Shown here: positions 49,861 to 58,430 of the stretch, in pieces
Position numbering within the stretch: position 1 is the first letter of the stretch
How the letters are laid out: the number at the start of each line of letters is the position of its first letter
DNA from: Planctomycetaceae bacterium
GTDB taxonomy: Bacteria; Planctomycetota; Planctomycetia; Planctomycetales; Planctomycetaceae
Direction of reading: 5' to 3'
DNA length: 64,000 bases
Assembly: GCA_002726205.1 (NCBI GenBank)
Contig: PBSL01000068.1
Span: forward strand, 62,001 to 126,000
The notes under the pieces: generated by a model
What the model was told of the DNA's origin: nothing
Database searches by the model: none
The model's input: only the letters and a program-made list of their open reading frames with translations
Translations under genes and position numbers: made by a program

Positions 49861-50892
49861 TCAATCGTATCGCCAGTCGCCACTCGCTTCGAACAGTACG
49901 TGCCGGTCACTCCATTCGATCGTTTCCGGATCCGAGGGAATCGTCTCCGGGTGGGTGATCCAGCCGGCCAATGGTTGTTGAGTCAACCGGCGGTAACCGA
50001 GATAGGATGTTGTTAGCCTCGGATTGATCTCCATCACCACGGGAATCCCTGTCTCGGGCAACAGGATATCGACACCAATCCAGCCGGCCAGCCCGTCGAT
50101 CGCGCGGCAGGCATCAATAGCCAGCGTGCGAACGGCCCTGGTTGTCTGCTCTACGTCGAGTCGTGCCGGCAAGAGACCACCTTCATAGGTGAAACGGCTT
50201 TCCTTGTTGACGCGTTGTTCGGCAAGCGGCAGGGCCAGGATTCGCCTTTGACGGACCGGGTCGTCTTCGCGAGGGGCCATCTGCGGTGAGACCAGCACGG
50301 CCACCGACAGCGCCAGTCCCTCCAGCAGTGGTTGAGCGATCGCGGCCGGATCCGGAGGGGGCTGGTCGGCCGGTTGAATGGTGATTCCGACCGATCCGGC
50401 TCCGTCGCGTGGCTTCCAGACAACGGGACCGTTGATCGAAAGGACCTGGCCGGCCTCGACGGTTTCGATCACGGCAATCCCGGCTCGTTGCAGGTGACGG
50501 GCGGTCGCCAGTTTGTCGCTGCAGAGGACCAGTGCATCGCGGTCACAGCCGCTCCAGCGGCCCCCGGCGGTGCGGACCTGGTCGAAGCGATCGACGAGGG
50601 CTCCATCGAGTTCGGGAGCCACGACGAGCGTTCGATCGCATTCCCCGGCAAGCCGATTCAGGCAGTCAGCGGCGTGAACGCCGTTGTCGATGCTGACTGC
50701 CTCCACCCCGGGCAGCGGGAAGGGGCCAAGTCGCGAGTCCCAGCTGGTGACAACCGTGGTGTCGGGTTCGGCCAGCAGGTCTTCGGCCAGTGCCACGAGC
50801 ATGGCACGTCCCTCGGTGGCCAGCGATCCCACCAGGGGACGATCGGTCCAGGCACCACTGGTGATCTGCTCGGACAGAAAAACCCGTTCCAC
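49861..50892 (-). CDS. mfnD: ATP-grasp ligase, MfnD-like (tyramine-glutamate ligase)
   Basis: 343 aa. ATP-grasp features: LCSDKLATARHLQRAGIAVI, VVWKPRDGAGSVGITIQP with the ATP-binding lysine, and WIGVDILLPETGIPVVMEIN ending in PRLTTSYLGY, where the Glu/Asn metal ligands sit. Family members in methylotrophs and methanogens attach glutamate to tyramine in methanofuran synthesis. The neighbouring mfnF-like gene strengthens this. On sequence alone it could be another ATP-grasp peptide ligase. Confidence 0.66.
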   Translation of the reverse strand: MERVFLSEQITSGAWTDRPLVGSLATEGRAMLVALAEDLLAEPDTTVVTSWDSRLGPFPLPGVEAVSIDNGVHAADCLNRLAGECDRTLVVAPELDGALVDRFDQVRTAGGRWSGCDRDALVLCSDKLATARHLQRAGIAVIETVEAGQVLSINGPVVWKPRDGAGSVGITIQPADQPPPDPAAIAQPLLEGLALSVAVLVSPQMAPREDDPVRQRRILALPLAEQRVNKESRFTYEGGLLPARLDVEQTTRAVRTLAIDACRAIDGLAGWIGVDILLPETGIPVVMEINPRLTTSYLGYRRLTQQPLAGWITHPETIPSDPETIEWSDRHVLFEASGDWRYD

Positions 50893-50918
50893 GGCCGGGA
50901 TCCTCGATCGAGACGGTG

Positions 50919-52268
50919 CTAGTCCCCGTTGCCGGGGGCAAACAGGGCCAGGACGGCATCGATGCTGTCGGACTGCACCAGCACGATGGCGACATCGCCC
51001 ACCTTCAGCTCATCGGCTCCTCCGGGGACCCAGATCATCGATGATCGGACGACGGCGGCAACCAGTCCACGGGAGAGGGGGAGGTTCTTCAGCGGGGCCT
51101 GGGAGATCGCCGCCCCCTCGCGGACTTCCAGTTCGAAGACCTCGGCGGCTCCATCGGCGATCTGTCGTCGACTGATCACCGGTCCCGACTGGAGCATCGC
51201 CAGGATCTCCTGTCCAAGCACCTCACGGGGACTGACGGCCTGTTCGATTCCCAGCTTGGTGAGCACGTTGTCGTAGTCGGGCCGGCGAACGACGGTAAGA
51301 ATTCGCGGGCAGCCCATTTCCCGGGCTTCGACTCCGCAGACAATATTGTCTTCGTCGTGCCCGGTGGCGGCGACAAACACGTCGGCGGTCCCCACCCGGG
51401 CTTCTTCCATTTCACTGCGTCGCGTCGCGTCGGCGATCAGGATCGTGGTCATCTCGAGCCGCTCGGAGAGAAACTCGCAGCGAGCCTCCTCGCTCTCGAT
51501 CAGCGTGACGTGAAATCGCAGCCGGTGTTCGAGGATTCTTGCCAGTGAAAAACCGATTTCGCCGCCCCCGGCGATCACCACGTGTTGTCGGGGTGGCGGC
51601 TTGTGCTCGAAGAGCCGGCGAACATCGTCGAGTTCGCCGAGCCGACCGATCAGGGTCACGCGGTCTTCGGGTGTGACAACGTCGTCGGCCGAGGGAATGA
51701 CCGTGCCCCGATTGCCGGCGATCAACCCGACCAGGATTTCATGCGGTAGATCCAGTTCATCGAGCCGACGGCCGTCGGCCTTGGCATCTTCCTGGACGCT
51801 CACTTCCTGGACCTCGACACTTCCCTGCGCCAGGTTTTCCAGTGCCAGCAATCCCGGGACACGGATCTTTCGTGCCAGTGCCAGCGCGGTGAGGTGTTCG
51901 AGGCTGAAGAGGCGGGCGAGCTGAAAGTGATCGGCGACGTCGAATGTTGTCGTATCCAGATAGGTCGGCTGATGGACGCGAGCGACACTGCGGCCCGCTC
52001 CCATTTCCTTCCCGACACTGGCGCCCACAATATTCACCTCGTCGCGGTCGGTCAGTGCCAGGCAGAGGTCTGCCGACTGGATTCCGGCCTGGAACAATGC
52101 GACGGGGTCACACGCGGTACCGCAGACGGTGCCGACGTCGAGTCGTTCCTCGATTTCGGCCAGGGCCGTTCGCGATTGATCGACCAGGCACACGTTGTGG
52201 TGCTGGGCGCAGAGACTGCGGGCGATCGAGTTCCCGACCGTCCCGGCTCCAAGAATGACGATGTTCAT
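50919..52268 (-). CDS. trkA: Trk potassium uptake regulatory protein TrkA
   Basis: 449 aa from the ATG at 52268. Two RCK_N (Rossmann) domains: MNIVILGAGTVGNSIARSLC at residue 1 and HVVIAGGGEIGFSLARILEH near ~232, each followed by an RCK_C domain. The first lobe has VCGTACDPVALFQAGIQSAD; the second ILIADATRRSEMEEARVG. It gates a TrkH/KtrB K+ channel in response to NAD(H) or ATP. The channel gene is not in the window. Confidence 0.94.
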   Translation of the reverse strand: MNIVILGAGTVGNSIARSLCAQHHNVCLVDQSRTALAEIEERLDVGTVCGTACDPVALFQAGIQSADLCLALTDRDEVNIVGASVGKEMGAGRSVARVHQPTYLDTTTFDVADHFQLARLFSLEHLTALALARKIRVPGLLALENLAQGSVEVQEVSVQEDAKADGRRLDELDLPHEILVGLIAGNRGTVIPSADDVVTPEDRVTLIGRLGELDDVRRLFEHKPPPRQHVVIAGGGEIGFSLARILEHRLRFHVTLIESEEARCEFLSERLEMTTILIADATRRSEMEEARVGTADVFVAATGHDEDNIVCGVEAREMGCPRILTVVRRPDYDNVLTKLGIEQAVSPREVLGQEILAMLQSGPVISRRQIADGAAEVFELEVREGAAISQAPLKNLPLSRGLVAAVVRSSMIWVPGGADELKVGDVAIVLVQSDSIDAVLALFAPGNGD

Positions 52269-52380
52269 GTCGAAAGCCCCAGGGGATCGCGGGGTTCCGG
52301 TCGGTGATCGGAGCGCGGTCGGTTGCAGCAGATGAGTGTGGGATGCACGAGAGTCACCATGACTCCCCGTTTGTACTCCC

Positions 52381-52410
52381 TTGATCGGGTGTTGACCAGC
52401 GACGTAAGAT
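52381..52410 (+). promoter_or_regulatory. Possible promoter of trpF
   Basis: TTGATC, an 18-bp spacer, then TAAGAT. The leader to the ATG at 52480 would be about 63 nt. It lies in the divergent region between trkA and trpF. Confidence 0.38.
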
Positions 52411-52479
52411 GGCCGCGCCGTCGCCGGGGGCGGCGCGGCGACACAGAGATTTTGGGGCAGAGTGCGGGTGAAGGACAGC

Positions 52480-53166
52480 ATGTGGGTCAAGGTCTGTGGC
52501 ATTCGGGATCCGCTCACCGTGACCGAATTGACCCGGCTGCCCAAGACTGGTCGGCCCGATGCGATCGGGCTGAATTTCTACCCGAACAGTCCGCGTTTCA
52601 TCGATCGTGAAACGGCGGCGGCTGTTGTTGCTGAACTGGATGGGGCGATCGAAGCGGTCGGGTTGTTCGTGAATGCCGCGATCGAGCAGATCGTGGCCAT
52701 CCAGCGTGAACTCCGCTTGCCGAGGCTCCAGTTGCACGGTGACGAGTCGCCGGAATTCCTGTCAGAACTTGGACAGGCCTGTCCGGGGGTGGCTTTGATC
52801 CGGGCGATGCGAGTGGGCGAGAAGGGAACCGGGGAAATCTCCGACTACCTCCGGCGATGCTCGGAGCTTGACGCGATCCCCGATGCCTGCCTGGTGGATG
52901 CGCGTGTCCCCGGGAGCTACGGCGGAACCGGGCAGTCGCCACCCTGGTCGCTGCTGGCCGGAGAGTACCGGTTTGAATCCTGGCCGCCACTGGTATTGGC
53001 CGGAGGGCTGGAGCCGGGAAACGTGCTCCAGGCGATCGAGACAGTTCGGCCGTTCGGTGTCGACGTGGCCAGTGGTGTTGAGACGAACGAGGGTGTCAAG
53101 GACATCAAGGCGGTGTCCCGGTTCGTAGAGAACGCGCGGGCCGCCGCGGATCGGAGGGAAGGCTGA
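52480..53166 (+). CDS. trpF: Phosphoribosylanthranilate isomerase
   Basis: 228 aa. In-frame GTGs at 52462 and 52468 exist; the ATG at 52480 puts WVKVCGIRDP at the extreme N-terminus as usual, with AAGGA just upstream. Motifs: KVCGIRDPL (catalytic Cys), GLNFYPNSPRFIDRETAA, RLQLHGDESPEFL, SYGGTGQSPPWSLLAG, PLVLAGGLEPGNVLQAI and VDVASGVETNEGVKD with the general acid Asp. It converts N-(5-phosphoribosyl)anthranilate in tryptophan synthesis. No other trp gene is next to it. Overlaps the next gene by 1 nt. Confidence 0.93.
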   Translation: MWVKVCGIRDPLTVTELTRLPKTGRPDAIGLNFYPNSPRFIDRETAAAVVAELDGAIEAVGLFVNAAIEQIVAIQRELRLPRLQLHGDESPEFLSELGQACPGVALIRAMRVGEKGTGEISDYLRRCSELDAIPDACLVDARVPGSYGGTGQSPPWSLLAGEYRFESWPPLVLAGGLEPGNVLQAIETVRPFGVDVASGVETNEGVKDIKAVSRFVENARAAADRREG

Positions 53167-54461
53167 TGGCCGAGATTCAACCGTTTCGCGGGTGGCGCTA
53201 CGACATCGCCCAGGTGGGCATGCTGGCCGACGTGGTGGCTCCACCCTATGACGTGATCGACTCTGGAGAACAGGATCGGTTGTACCAGCGACACCCGTGC
53301 AACATCGTCCGCTTGATTCTCAACCGCGACGAACCCGGTGACCCGTCGCCGGCAGCCCGGTACGAACGAGCGGCACGGTTTCTGCGTCAGTGGCAGGGCG
53401 AAGGTGTCTTGAGCCGTGAGCCCTCGCCCGCGCTGTACGTCTATCACCAGTCCTTTGACTGGGAGGGTGTGAGGTACGATCGGCGCGGTTTTCTGTGTCG
53501 AATCCGGCTCGAGGAATTCGGGACCGGCAGCGTGTTTCCTCACGAGCAGACCATGCCCGGTCCCAAGGCCGATCGGTTGGCCCTGTGGGAACATGGTCAC
53601 ACGTGTCTTTCACCGGTCTTTGGCCTTTACCCTGGCGATGCAGCGGCAGTGCAGGCCCCGCTGGATGAGGCCTGCGGCGATCGGCCACCCCGGGAGGTTG
53701 TCGACGCCGATGGGGTGACTCATCGCCTCTGGGCGGTTGATGATGCCGATGCGATTGCCCGTGCCTGTGCCGAGTTGGCCGACCTGCCGGTGTTCATCGC
53801 CGACGGGCATCATCGTTACGAGACCGCCCTGAACTTCCGTCGCGCGCACCCCGATGTCGATGCGGCCGGTTTCACGATGATGATGCTGGTGGCGATGAAC
53901 GATCCCGGCCTGGCGATTCTGCCGACGCATCGCCTGGTCAGCGGTCTGCCTGATCTGGAGACCGGTCCGCTGGCGGAATTGCTCGGCGAGTTCTTCGAGA
54001 TTGCTGAGATGGGGAGCGGCCGCGAGGCGGCCCGGGCGGCCTGGGCCGAGATCGACGGTTCTGGCGACCAGGACTGCCTGGCCCTGGGCACCGCCGCCGA
54101 TCAACGCTGGCTGCTGGCCCGGCTGAAGGACCCGGTCGTGATGGAATCCCTGGCGGCCGATCACGGTGAGGACTGGCAGGGCCTGGGAGTGAGTCGACTG
54201 CACACGCTGGTCCTGGACACGATACTGCGACCAGCGTTTGCCGGGCAAAACCTCTCCTGCCGCTACGTGCACCAACTCGAGGAGGTTGACAGGGCCATCG
54301 AAAACCGGGAGGTTCCGCTGGCCGTTCTCGTTGCACCGGCGACACTGGAACACGTCAGGCGGATTGCATCGCAACGGGAGACGATGCCGCCAAAGAGCAC
54401 CTTCTTTTTCCCGAAACTGCTCTCCGGCCTGGTGCTCTACCCACTGGAAGAAGACAGCTGA
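53166..54461 (+). CDS. DUF1015 family protein
   Basis: 431 aa, start inside TGATG. Conserved DUF1015 pattern: IQPFRGWRYDIAQVGMLADV, VAPPYDVIDSGEQDRLYQRH, NIVRLILNRDE, LYVYHQSFDWEGVRYDRRGF, VFPHEQTMPGPKADRL, the HxxxE-like FIADGHHRYETALNF and FFFPKLLSGLVLYPL at the C-terminus. The family contains the archaeal serine kinase SerK, but most bacterial members are untested. Function inferred only from family. Confidence 0.9.
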   Translation: MAEIQPFRGWRYDIAQVGMLADVVAPPYDVIDSGEQDRLYQRHPCNIVRLILNRDEPGDPSPAARYERAARFLRQWQGEGVLSREPSPALYVYHQSFDWEGVRYDRRGFLCRIRLEEFGTGSVFPHEQTMPGPKADRLALWEHGHTCLSPVFGLYPGDAAAVQAPLDEACGDRPPREVVDADGVTHRLWAVDDADAIARACAELADLPVFIADGHHRYETALNFRRAHPDVDAAGFTMMMLVAMNDPGLAILPTHRLVSGLPDLETGPLAELLGEFFEIAEMGSGREAARAAWAEIDGSGDQDCLALGTAADQRWLLARLKDPVVMESLAADHGEDWQGLGVSRLHTLVLDTILRPAFAGQNLSCRYVHQLEEVDRAIENREVPLAVLVAPATLEHVRRIASQRETMPPKSTFFFPKLLSGLVLYPLEEDS

Positions 54462-54464
54462 TTG

Positions 54465-54481
54465 TCGAGAAGTTTTCTCGA
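54465..54481. other. Small inverted repeat after the DUF1015 gene
   Basis: Arms TCGAGAA and TTCTCGA, perfect 7 bp, enclose GTT, 3 bp beyond the DUF1015 stop. No T-run follows, so it is not a classical terminator; it could stabilise the mRNA end or pair with a regulator. Confidence 0.45.
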
Positions 54482-54514
54482 ATCCCTCGTCGATGTGGAA
54501 AGTCGGTCGACCCG

Positions 54515-54543
54515 TTGAGAAACATCGCCTCGACCGCCACAAT
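54515..54543 (+). promoter_or_regulatory. Possible promoter of the response regulator, leaderless
   Basis: TTGAGA, a 17-bp spacer, then CACAAT. The -10 ends only 7 bp before the ATG at 54551, so RNA could begin at the start codon. Confidence 0.4.
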
Positions 54544-54550
54544 GTGACGT

Positions 54551-54955
54551 ATGTCAGCACCTGCGCGGAAAATCGTCCTGATCGAAGATGACCGCGAGAC
54601 GGCCACGACGCTCGTCGGTGTTCTCGAATCAGCCGGCTACGAGGTGCAGCACGCGATCAACGGGATCGAGGGCCGCAAGTTGGTGGAAGCCAGCAATCCG
54701 GCGCTGGTGATCACCGACATGATGATGCCGCGGATGGGAGGATTCCCGGTTCTGGAGTTTCTCCGCACGCTCGACGATCCTCCCCGGGTGATCATGATCA
54801 CGGCCAACGAGGGAGGACGGCACAAGGCCTACGCCGAGATGCTCGGCGTCCACGATTACCTTCGCAAGCCTTTTACGATGGACGTCCTGCTGGCGGCCGT
54901 CGAGCGAGCACTCGCCAATGGCGATTCCGAAAAGTCGGACGATGAATCCGAGTGA
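54551..54955 (+). CDS. Single-domain response regulator
   Basis: 134 aa CheY-like receiver without output domain. Acidic pocket IVLIEDD, phospho-acceptor Asp in [13 protein letters not shown], switch Thr in IMITANE and the conserved Lys in YLRKPFT. A short acidic tail ([11 protein letters not shown]) follows. The kinase partner is not adjacent. No usable ribosome site is seen upstream (see the promoter entry). Confidence 0.93.
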   Translation: MSAPARKIVLIEDDRETATTLVGVLESAGYEVQHAINGIEGRKLVEASNPALVITDMMMPRMGGFPVLEFLRTLDDPPRVIMITANEGGRHKAYAEMLGVHDYLRKPFTMDVLLAAVERALANGDSEKSDDESE

Positions 54956-54965
54956 GCCTCTCGGA

Positions 54966-55301
54966 TCAATCAACTCCGAGATGACGTTCGGTCTGGCGAG
55001 CCTTTTCCGACATGAACAGTTTGCGGTACCACGGGTCGGGGTCTTTTTCGGCCGTGTGGGTCGCCCGGGCCTCGCGGGTGAAATCAGCCCACTGGTCCTG
55101 GCTTTCGTCGGTCGGATCACGGTAATCGATCGGCGAGGGGCGAAACTGCCGCATGACCTGTCGTGTCGATGTCCGCGTCGCGTCGATCATCGACTGGCAA
55201 CCACCGGCGGCGGTCAGTGTCGTGGTGACCGACAGCAAAACCAACAGCCGGGCCACCACCGTTGGGACACCGGTCACCGCATCAAGAAATTGTCGTATCA
55301 T
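54966..55301 (-). CDS. Small planctomycete-type lipoprotein
   Basis: 111 aa from the ATG at 55301, with AGGAAGAG upstream. The leader (VVARLLVLLSVTTTLTAAGG) ends in a lipobox-like AAGGC, so lipidation is likely. The rest is short and charged (MIDATRTSTRQVMRQFRPSP, YRDPTDESQDQWADFTREAR, DPWYRKLFMSEKARQTERHL) with no known domain. Confidence 0.72.
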   Translation of the reverse strand: MIRQFLDAVTGVPTVVARLLVLLSVTTTLTAAGGCQSMIDATRTSTRQVMRQFRPSPIDYRDPTDESQDQWADFTREARATHTAEKDPDPWYRKLFMSEKARQTERHLGVD

Positions 55302-55394
55302 CTCTTCCTCGCTGGCCCCCCGTCGCCGCCCCCCGTCGAAGGCGGTATTCTGTTGAAATTGGACTGAGCGTCCAGAGCGATTCGCTGGATTGTG

Positions 55395-56141
55395 ATGAGG
55401 CACAAGATGACAGGGCCGGCAGCGACACCCGAAGTGATCTACAGCGGTGAGCCGCTGGACCTGCTTGTCGTGGCGCCGCATCCCGACGATGCCGAGATCA
55501 GTGTTGGCGGCACAATCCTGGCGGCCCGGGCCGCCGGTCGACGGGTGGGTGTTCTCGAACTGACCAACGGCGAACCGACACCGCGGGGCACGCCCGAACG
55601 CCGTGCCGCCGAAACCGCCGCCGCCTCGGCTGTACTCGGACTCGAGTGGCGGGCCAATCTCGGCCTGCTCAACCGCAGCCTGCAGGACGACCTGGCCGCT
55701 CGCCGTGCGCTGGCGTGCGTATTTCGCCAGACCCGCCCGGCAGTGATCCTGGCCCCCTACTGGGAGGATGCTCATCCCGATCATGTCGCCGCCAGTCGGC
55801 TGGTTGATGACGCCAGGTTCTGGAGCAAACTGACCAAGACCGAGATGACCGGGGAGCCCTTCTGGCCACCGAGGTTGTGCTACTATTTCAGCGTCCACCT
55901 GAGGATTCATCCGTCGCCGTCGTTTGTCTTCGATGTCAGCGATCATCTCCAGGAGAAGTTAGAAGCCATCCGCTGTTTTGCCAGCCAGGTGATCGAAGGA
56001 CGCAGCGAGGAATTTCCCACACTGCTGGACGACATCCGTGACCGGGCACGCTACTGGGGTTGGACGATCGGGACCAGCTACGGGGAACCGCTGGTCTGCC
56101 GCGAGGAAATCGGGATTGCCGACTTCGAGGCTCTGCGCTGA
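55395..56141 (+). CDS. PIG-L family deacetylase, BshB1-like
   Basis: 248 aa; GTG 55392, ATG 55395 and ATG 55407 are all in frame. Zinc motif APHPDDAEISVGGTI near residue 30 and PYWEDAHPDHVAAS near ~117 give the metal ligands and catalytic Asp. The segments LTNGEPTPRGTPERRAAET and CYYFSVHLRIHPSPSFVFDV match planctomycete members named BshB1, which deacetylate N-acetylglucosaminyl-malate in bacillithiol synthesis; related PIG-L enzymes act on other GlcNAc derivatives. It overlaps the moaD-like gene by 1 nt. Confidence 0.8.
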   Translation: MRHKMTGPAATPEVIYSGEPLDLLVVAPHPDDAEISVGGTILAARAAGRRVGVLELTNGEPTPRGTPERRAAETAAASAVLGLEWRANLGLLNRSLQDDLAARRALACVFRQTRPAVILAPYWEDAHPDHVAASRLVDDARFWSKLTKTEMTGEPFWPPRLCYYFSVHLRIHPSPSFVFDVSDHLQEKLEAIRCFASQVIEGRSEEFPTLLDDIRDRARYWGWTIGTSYGEPLVCREEIGIADFEALR

Positions 56142-56416
56142 TGGGGGTCACTGTCGAGTTTTTTGGGATTGCACGTGAACGGGCCGGCCGGCCCGATCTC
56201 GAGGTCTGTTGCGGTATCGAATCGACCCGACTCGGCGATGTGCTGCTGGAGGTGGCCGAGCGGCTGCCGGTCCTGGCCGGCGAATGTCTTTCGGGTGAGC
56301 ATCCGCAGGTTGGTTTCCTGGTCAACATCAATGCCCATCGGTTCCTGGCCGATCCCGACGCGCTGGTCCATGCCGGCGACCACGTACTGTTGATGTCAGC
56401 CGATGCCGGGGGCTGA
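56141..56416 (+). CDS. MoaD/ThiS-type sulfur carrier protein
   Basis: 91 aa, start overlapping the deacetylase stop (TGATG). It has a beta-grasp layout (VEFFGIARERAGR, FLVNINAHRFL, DHVLLMSADAGG) and ends in the Gly-Gly needed for thiocarboxylation. It therefore should donate sulfur to molybdopterin (MoaD), or less likely to thiamine. Its position 51 bp before an aldehyde ferredoxin oxidoreductase gene argues for a tungsto/molybdopterin role. Confidence 0.86.
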   Translation: MGVTVEFFGIARERAGRPDLEVCCGIESTRLGDVLLEVAERLPVLAGECLSGEHPQVGFLVNINAHRFLADPDALVHAGDHVLLMSADAGG

Positions 56417-56467
56417 TCACTGGCCGGGGCTGTTGCAATTCGGTCTTTGGCACTTTGCAATTGATCC

Positions 56468-58306
56468 ATGACAGTTCTTCACGGCTACCACGGCTGTTAT
56501 CTCCGGATCGACCTGTCTGGTCGGACCAGCGAGGTCGTGAACTGGCCCGAGGGTGTGCTGCGTCGTTTTCTGGGCGGAACGGGGTTGGGCACCTGGTTGC
56601 TGCTCAGGGAGACACCCGGCCAGATCGATCCGCTGGCAGCGGAGGTCCCGCTGGTGTTCGTCTTCAGTCCCCTGGTCGACAGTCCGCTGACGACATCGGC
56701 GAAGTTTGCCGTGCTGGCCAAGAGTCCGTTGACCGGACGAATCAACGATTCGCTTGCCTCGTCCCATTTCGCGATCGCCGGCAAGCGGACCGGTCACGAT
56801 GCGATCGTGATCCACGGCGCGGCCGAGGCACCGACGTGCGTGGTGGTGTCGCCCAACGGCGTGGAGTTTGTTTCGGGAGAACCGTACTGGGGTCGATCGA
56901 GTCGCGAAACGGAAGCCGGATTACAGGACCGACTGGGCAAGGAGTTCCGGGTTGCCGCGATCGGGCCTGCCGGCGAAGCACTCGTGCACTTCGCGACGAT
57001 CTCGCACGAGGGTCGTCACGCCGGCCGCGGCGGGCTGGGGGCGGTGATGGGATCCAAACGTGTCAAGGCCGTCGCCGTTGCCGGCGATCGACGCGTGACA
57101 TTTGCCGACCCGGACCGGCTGCTCGAGATTTCCAGGGACCTCTCCCAGCGGTCACTCGGACCGGCCACCGCGAAATACCGCGAGCTGGGGACCATCGACA
57201 ATCTGCTGACGTTCAACCGTCTTGGCTCGCTACCGACGCGAAACTTCCAACGCGGGTTTTTTGAGGAGGCCGAGATGCTGGCTGCCGAGATGGCAGTCGG
57301 TGACGGAAATCGGACGCAAAAGAGCTGTGCGTCGTGCACGATCGGCTGCGAACACATTTTTCGCTTCAAGACGCCGCTGGGAACAGACGGCGAGACGAAA
57401 GATCCCGCGACCGACGTCGTGCGGATGGAATACGAGAATCTCTTCGCGCTGGGGCCGCTGTGCGGCATCTCGGACCCCGACACCGTGCTGGCTGCCTCGG
57501 CACGTTGTGACGAACTGGGTCTGGACACGATCAGTGCCGGAGCGACCGTGGCGTTTGCCATGGAGTGTGTCGAGCGGGGTCTGCTGGAAGTTCCCGGTCT
57601 GCGATTCGGGAACGGCGAGGCATTGCTGGCGATGATCGATGACATCGGTCGGCGGCGGGGCTGGGGAGAGTTGTTGGCCGGTGGCACGCGGGCGGCGGCC
57701 GAGTCGATCGGGGGAGGATCCGCGGCCTTTGCACCGCACGTCAAGGGACTCGAGATTCCAGGTTACGAGCCCCGGGCCCTGCAGACGATGGCCCTGGGAT
57801 TTGCCGTCGGCACGCGGGGTGCCGACCACAATCGTTCGGGGGCCTACGAGGTCGACTTTTCTCCAGAGGTCAATCGACTCGATGTCGGGTCCGAGGCGAT
57901 TGGACCGGCGGTGCGGGTTGAGGACGAAGCCGTGCTGATGGACTCACTGATCCTCTGCAAGTTCCTCCGGGGTGTCTTCGAGGATCGGATTGTCGGCATG
58001 GCCGAGTTGATTGGACCGGTGACCGGCTGGGATGTGACCGCTCGGGAACTTCGTAAAACCGCAAGCCGGATCGTGACCGCCAAGAAGGTCTTCAATATTT
58101 CCCAGGGCTGGACGCCGGCCGAGGACACCCTGCCGCAGCGGTTCTTCGAGGAGCCATTGGAGACCAGCGACGGTGGCCAGGTGTGGCTGGAGGAGTCACG
58201 TCTGGCCGAACAGGTTCGCGACTACAACCTCGCCCGCGGCTGGCTGGCCGATGGACACGTGCCGAACGAGCGGTTGGTGGCTCTGGGCCTGGCCAACATG
58301 ACGTGA
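56468..58306 (+). CDS. aor: Aldehyde:ferredoxin oxidoreductase (tungsten type)
   Basis: 612 aa, family length. N-terminal AOR_N features: GYHGCYLRIDLSGRTSEVVN, FLGGTGLGTWLLLRETPG, SPLTTSAKFAVLAKSPLTGR and the tungstopterin-contact GRHAGRGGLGAVMGSKRVKA. All four 4Fe-4S ligands are in place: Cys287, Cys290 and Cys294 in CASCTIGCEH and Cys497 in SLILCKFLRG, closely matching the spacing in Pyrococcus AOR. The enzyme oxidises aldehydes to acids, or the reverse, with ferredoxin. Substrate unknown; formaldehyde or an aldehyde linked to C1 metabolism is possible because fmd genes follow. It sits downstream of moaD. Confidence 0.93.
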   Translation: MTVLHGYHGCYLRIDLSGRTSEVVNWPEGVLRRFLGGTGLGTWLLLRETPGQIDPLAAEVPLVFVFSPLVDSPLTTSAKFAVLAKSPLTGRINDSLASSHFAIAGKRTGHDAIVIHGAAEAPTCVVVSPNGVEFVSGEPYWGRSSRETEAGLQDRLGKEFRVAAIGPAGEALVHFATISHEGRHAGRGGLGAVMGSKRVKAVAVAGDRRVTFADPDRLLEISRDLSQRSLGPATAKYRELGTIDNLLTFNRLGSLPTRNFQRGFFEEAEMLAAEMAVGDGNRTQKSCASCTIGCEHIFRFKTPLGTDGETKDPATDVVRMEYENLFALGPLCGISDPDTVLAASARCDELGLDTISAGATVAFAMECVERGLLEVPGLRFGNGEALLAMIDDIGRRRGWGELLAGGTRAAAESIGGGSAAFAPHVKGLEIPGYEPRALQTMALGFAVGTRGADHNRSGAYEVDFSPEVNRLDVGSEAIGPAVRVEDEAVLMDSLILCKFLRGVFEDRIVGMAELIGPVTGWDVTARELRKTASRIVTAKKVFNISQGWTPAEDTLPQRFFEEPLETSDGGQVWLEESRLAEQVRDYNLARGWLADGHVPNERLVALGLANMT

Positions 58307-58430
58307 ACGTGTCAATTGACCTTGGTGGTGGGGAGTGCGAGAATCGGCGGTCGGTGGCTCCGAGACAGGCGGCTGTCCGTCGTCGCCGGTCCCCTCGCAG
58401 CATGGTCCCCGACCGTCGTGTGTGTGTCTC

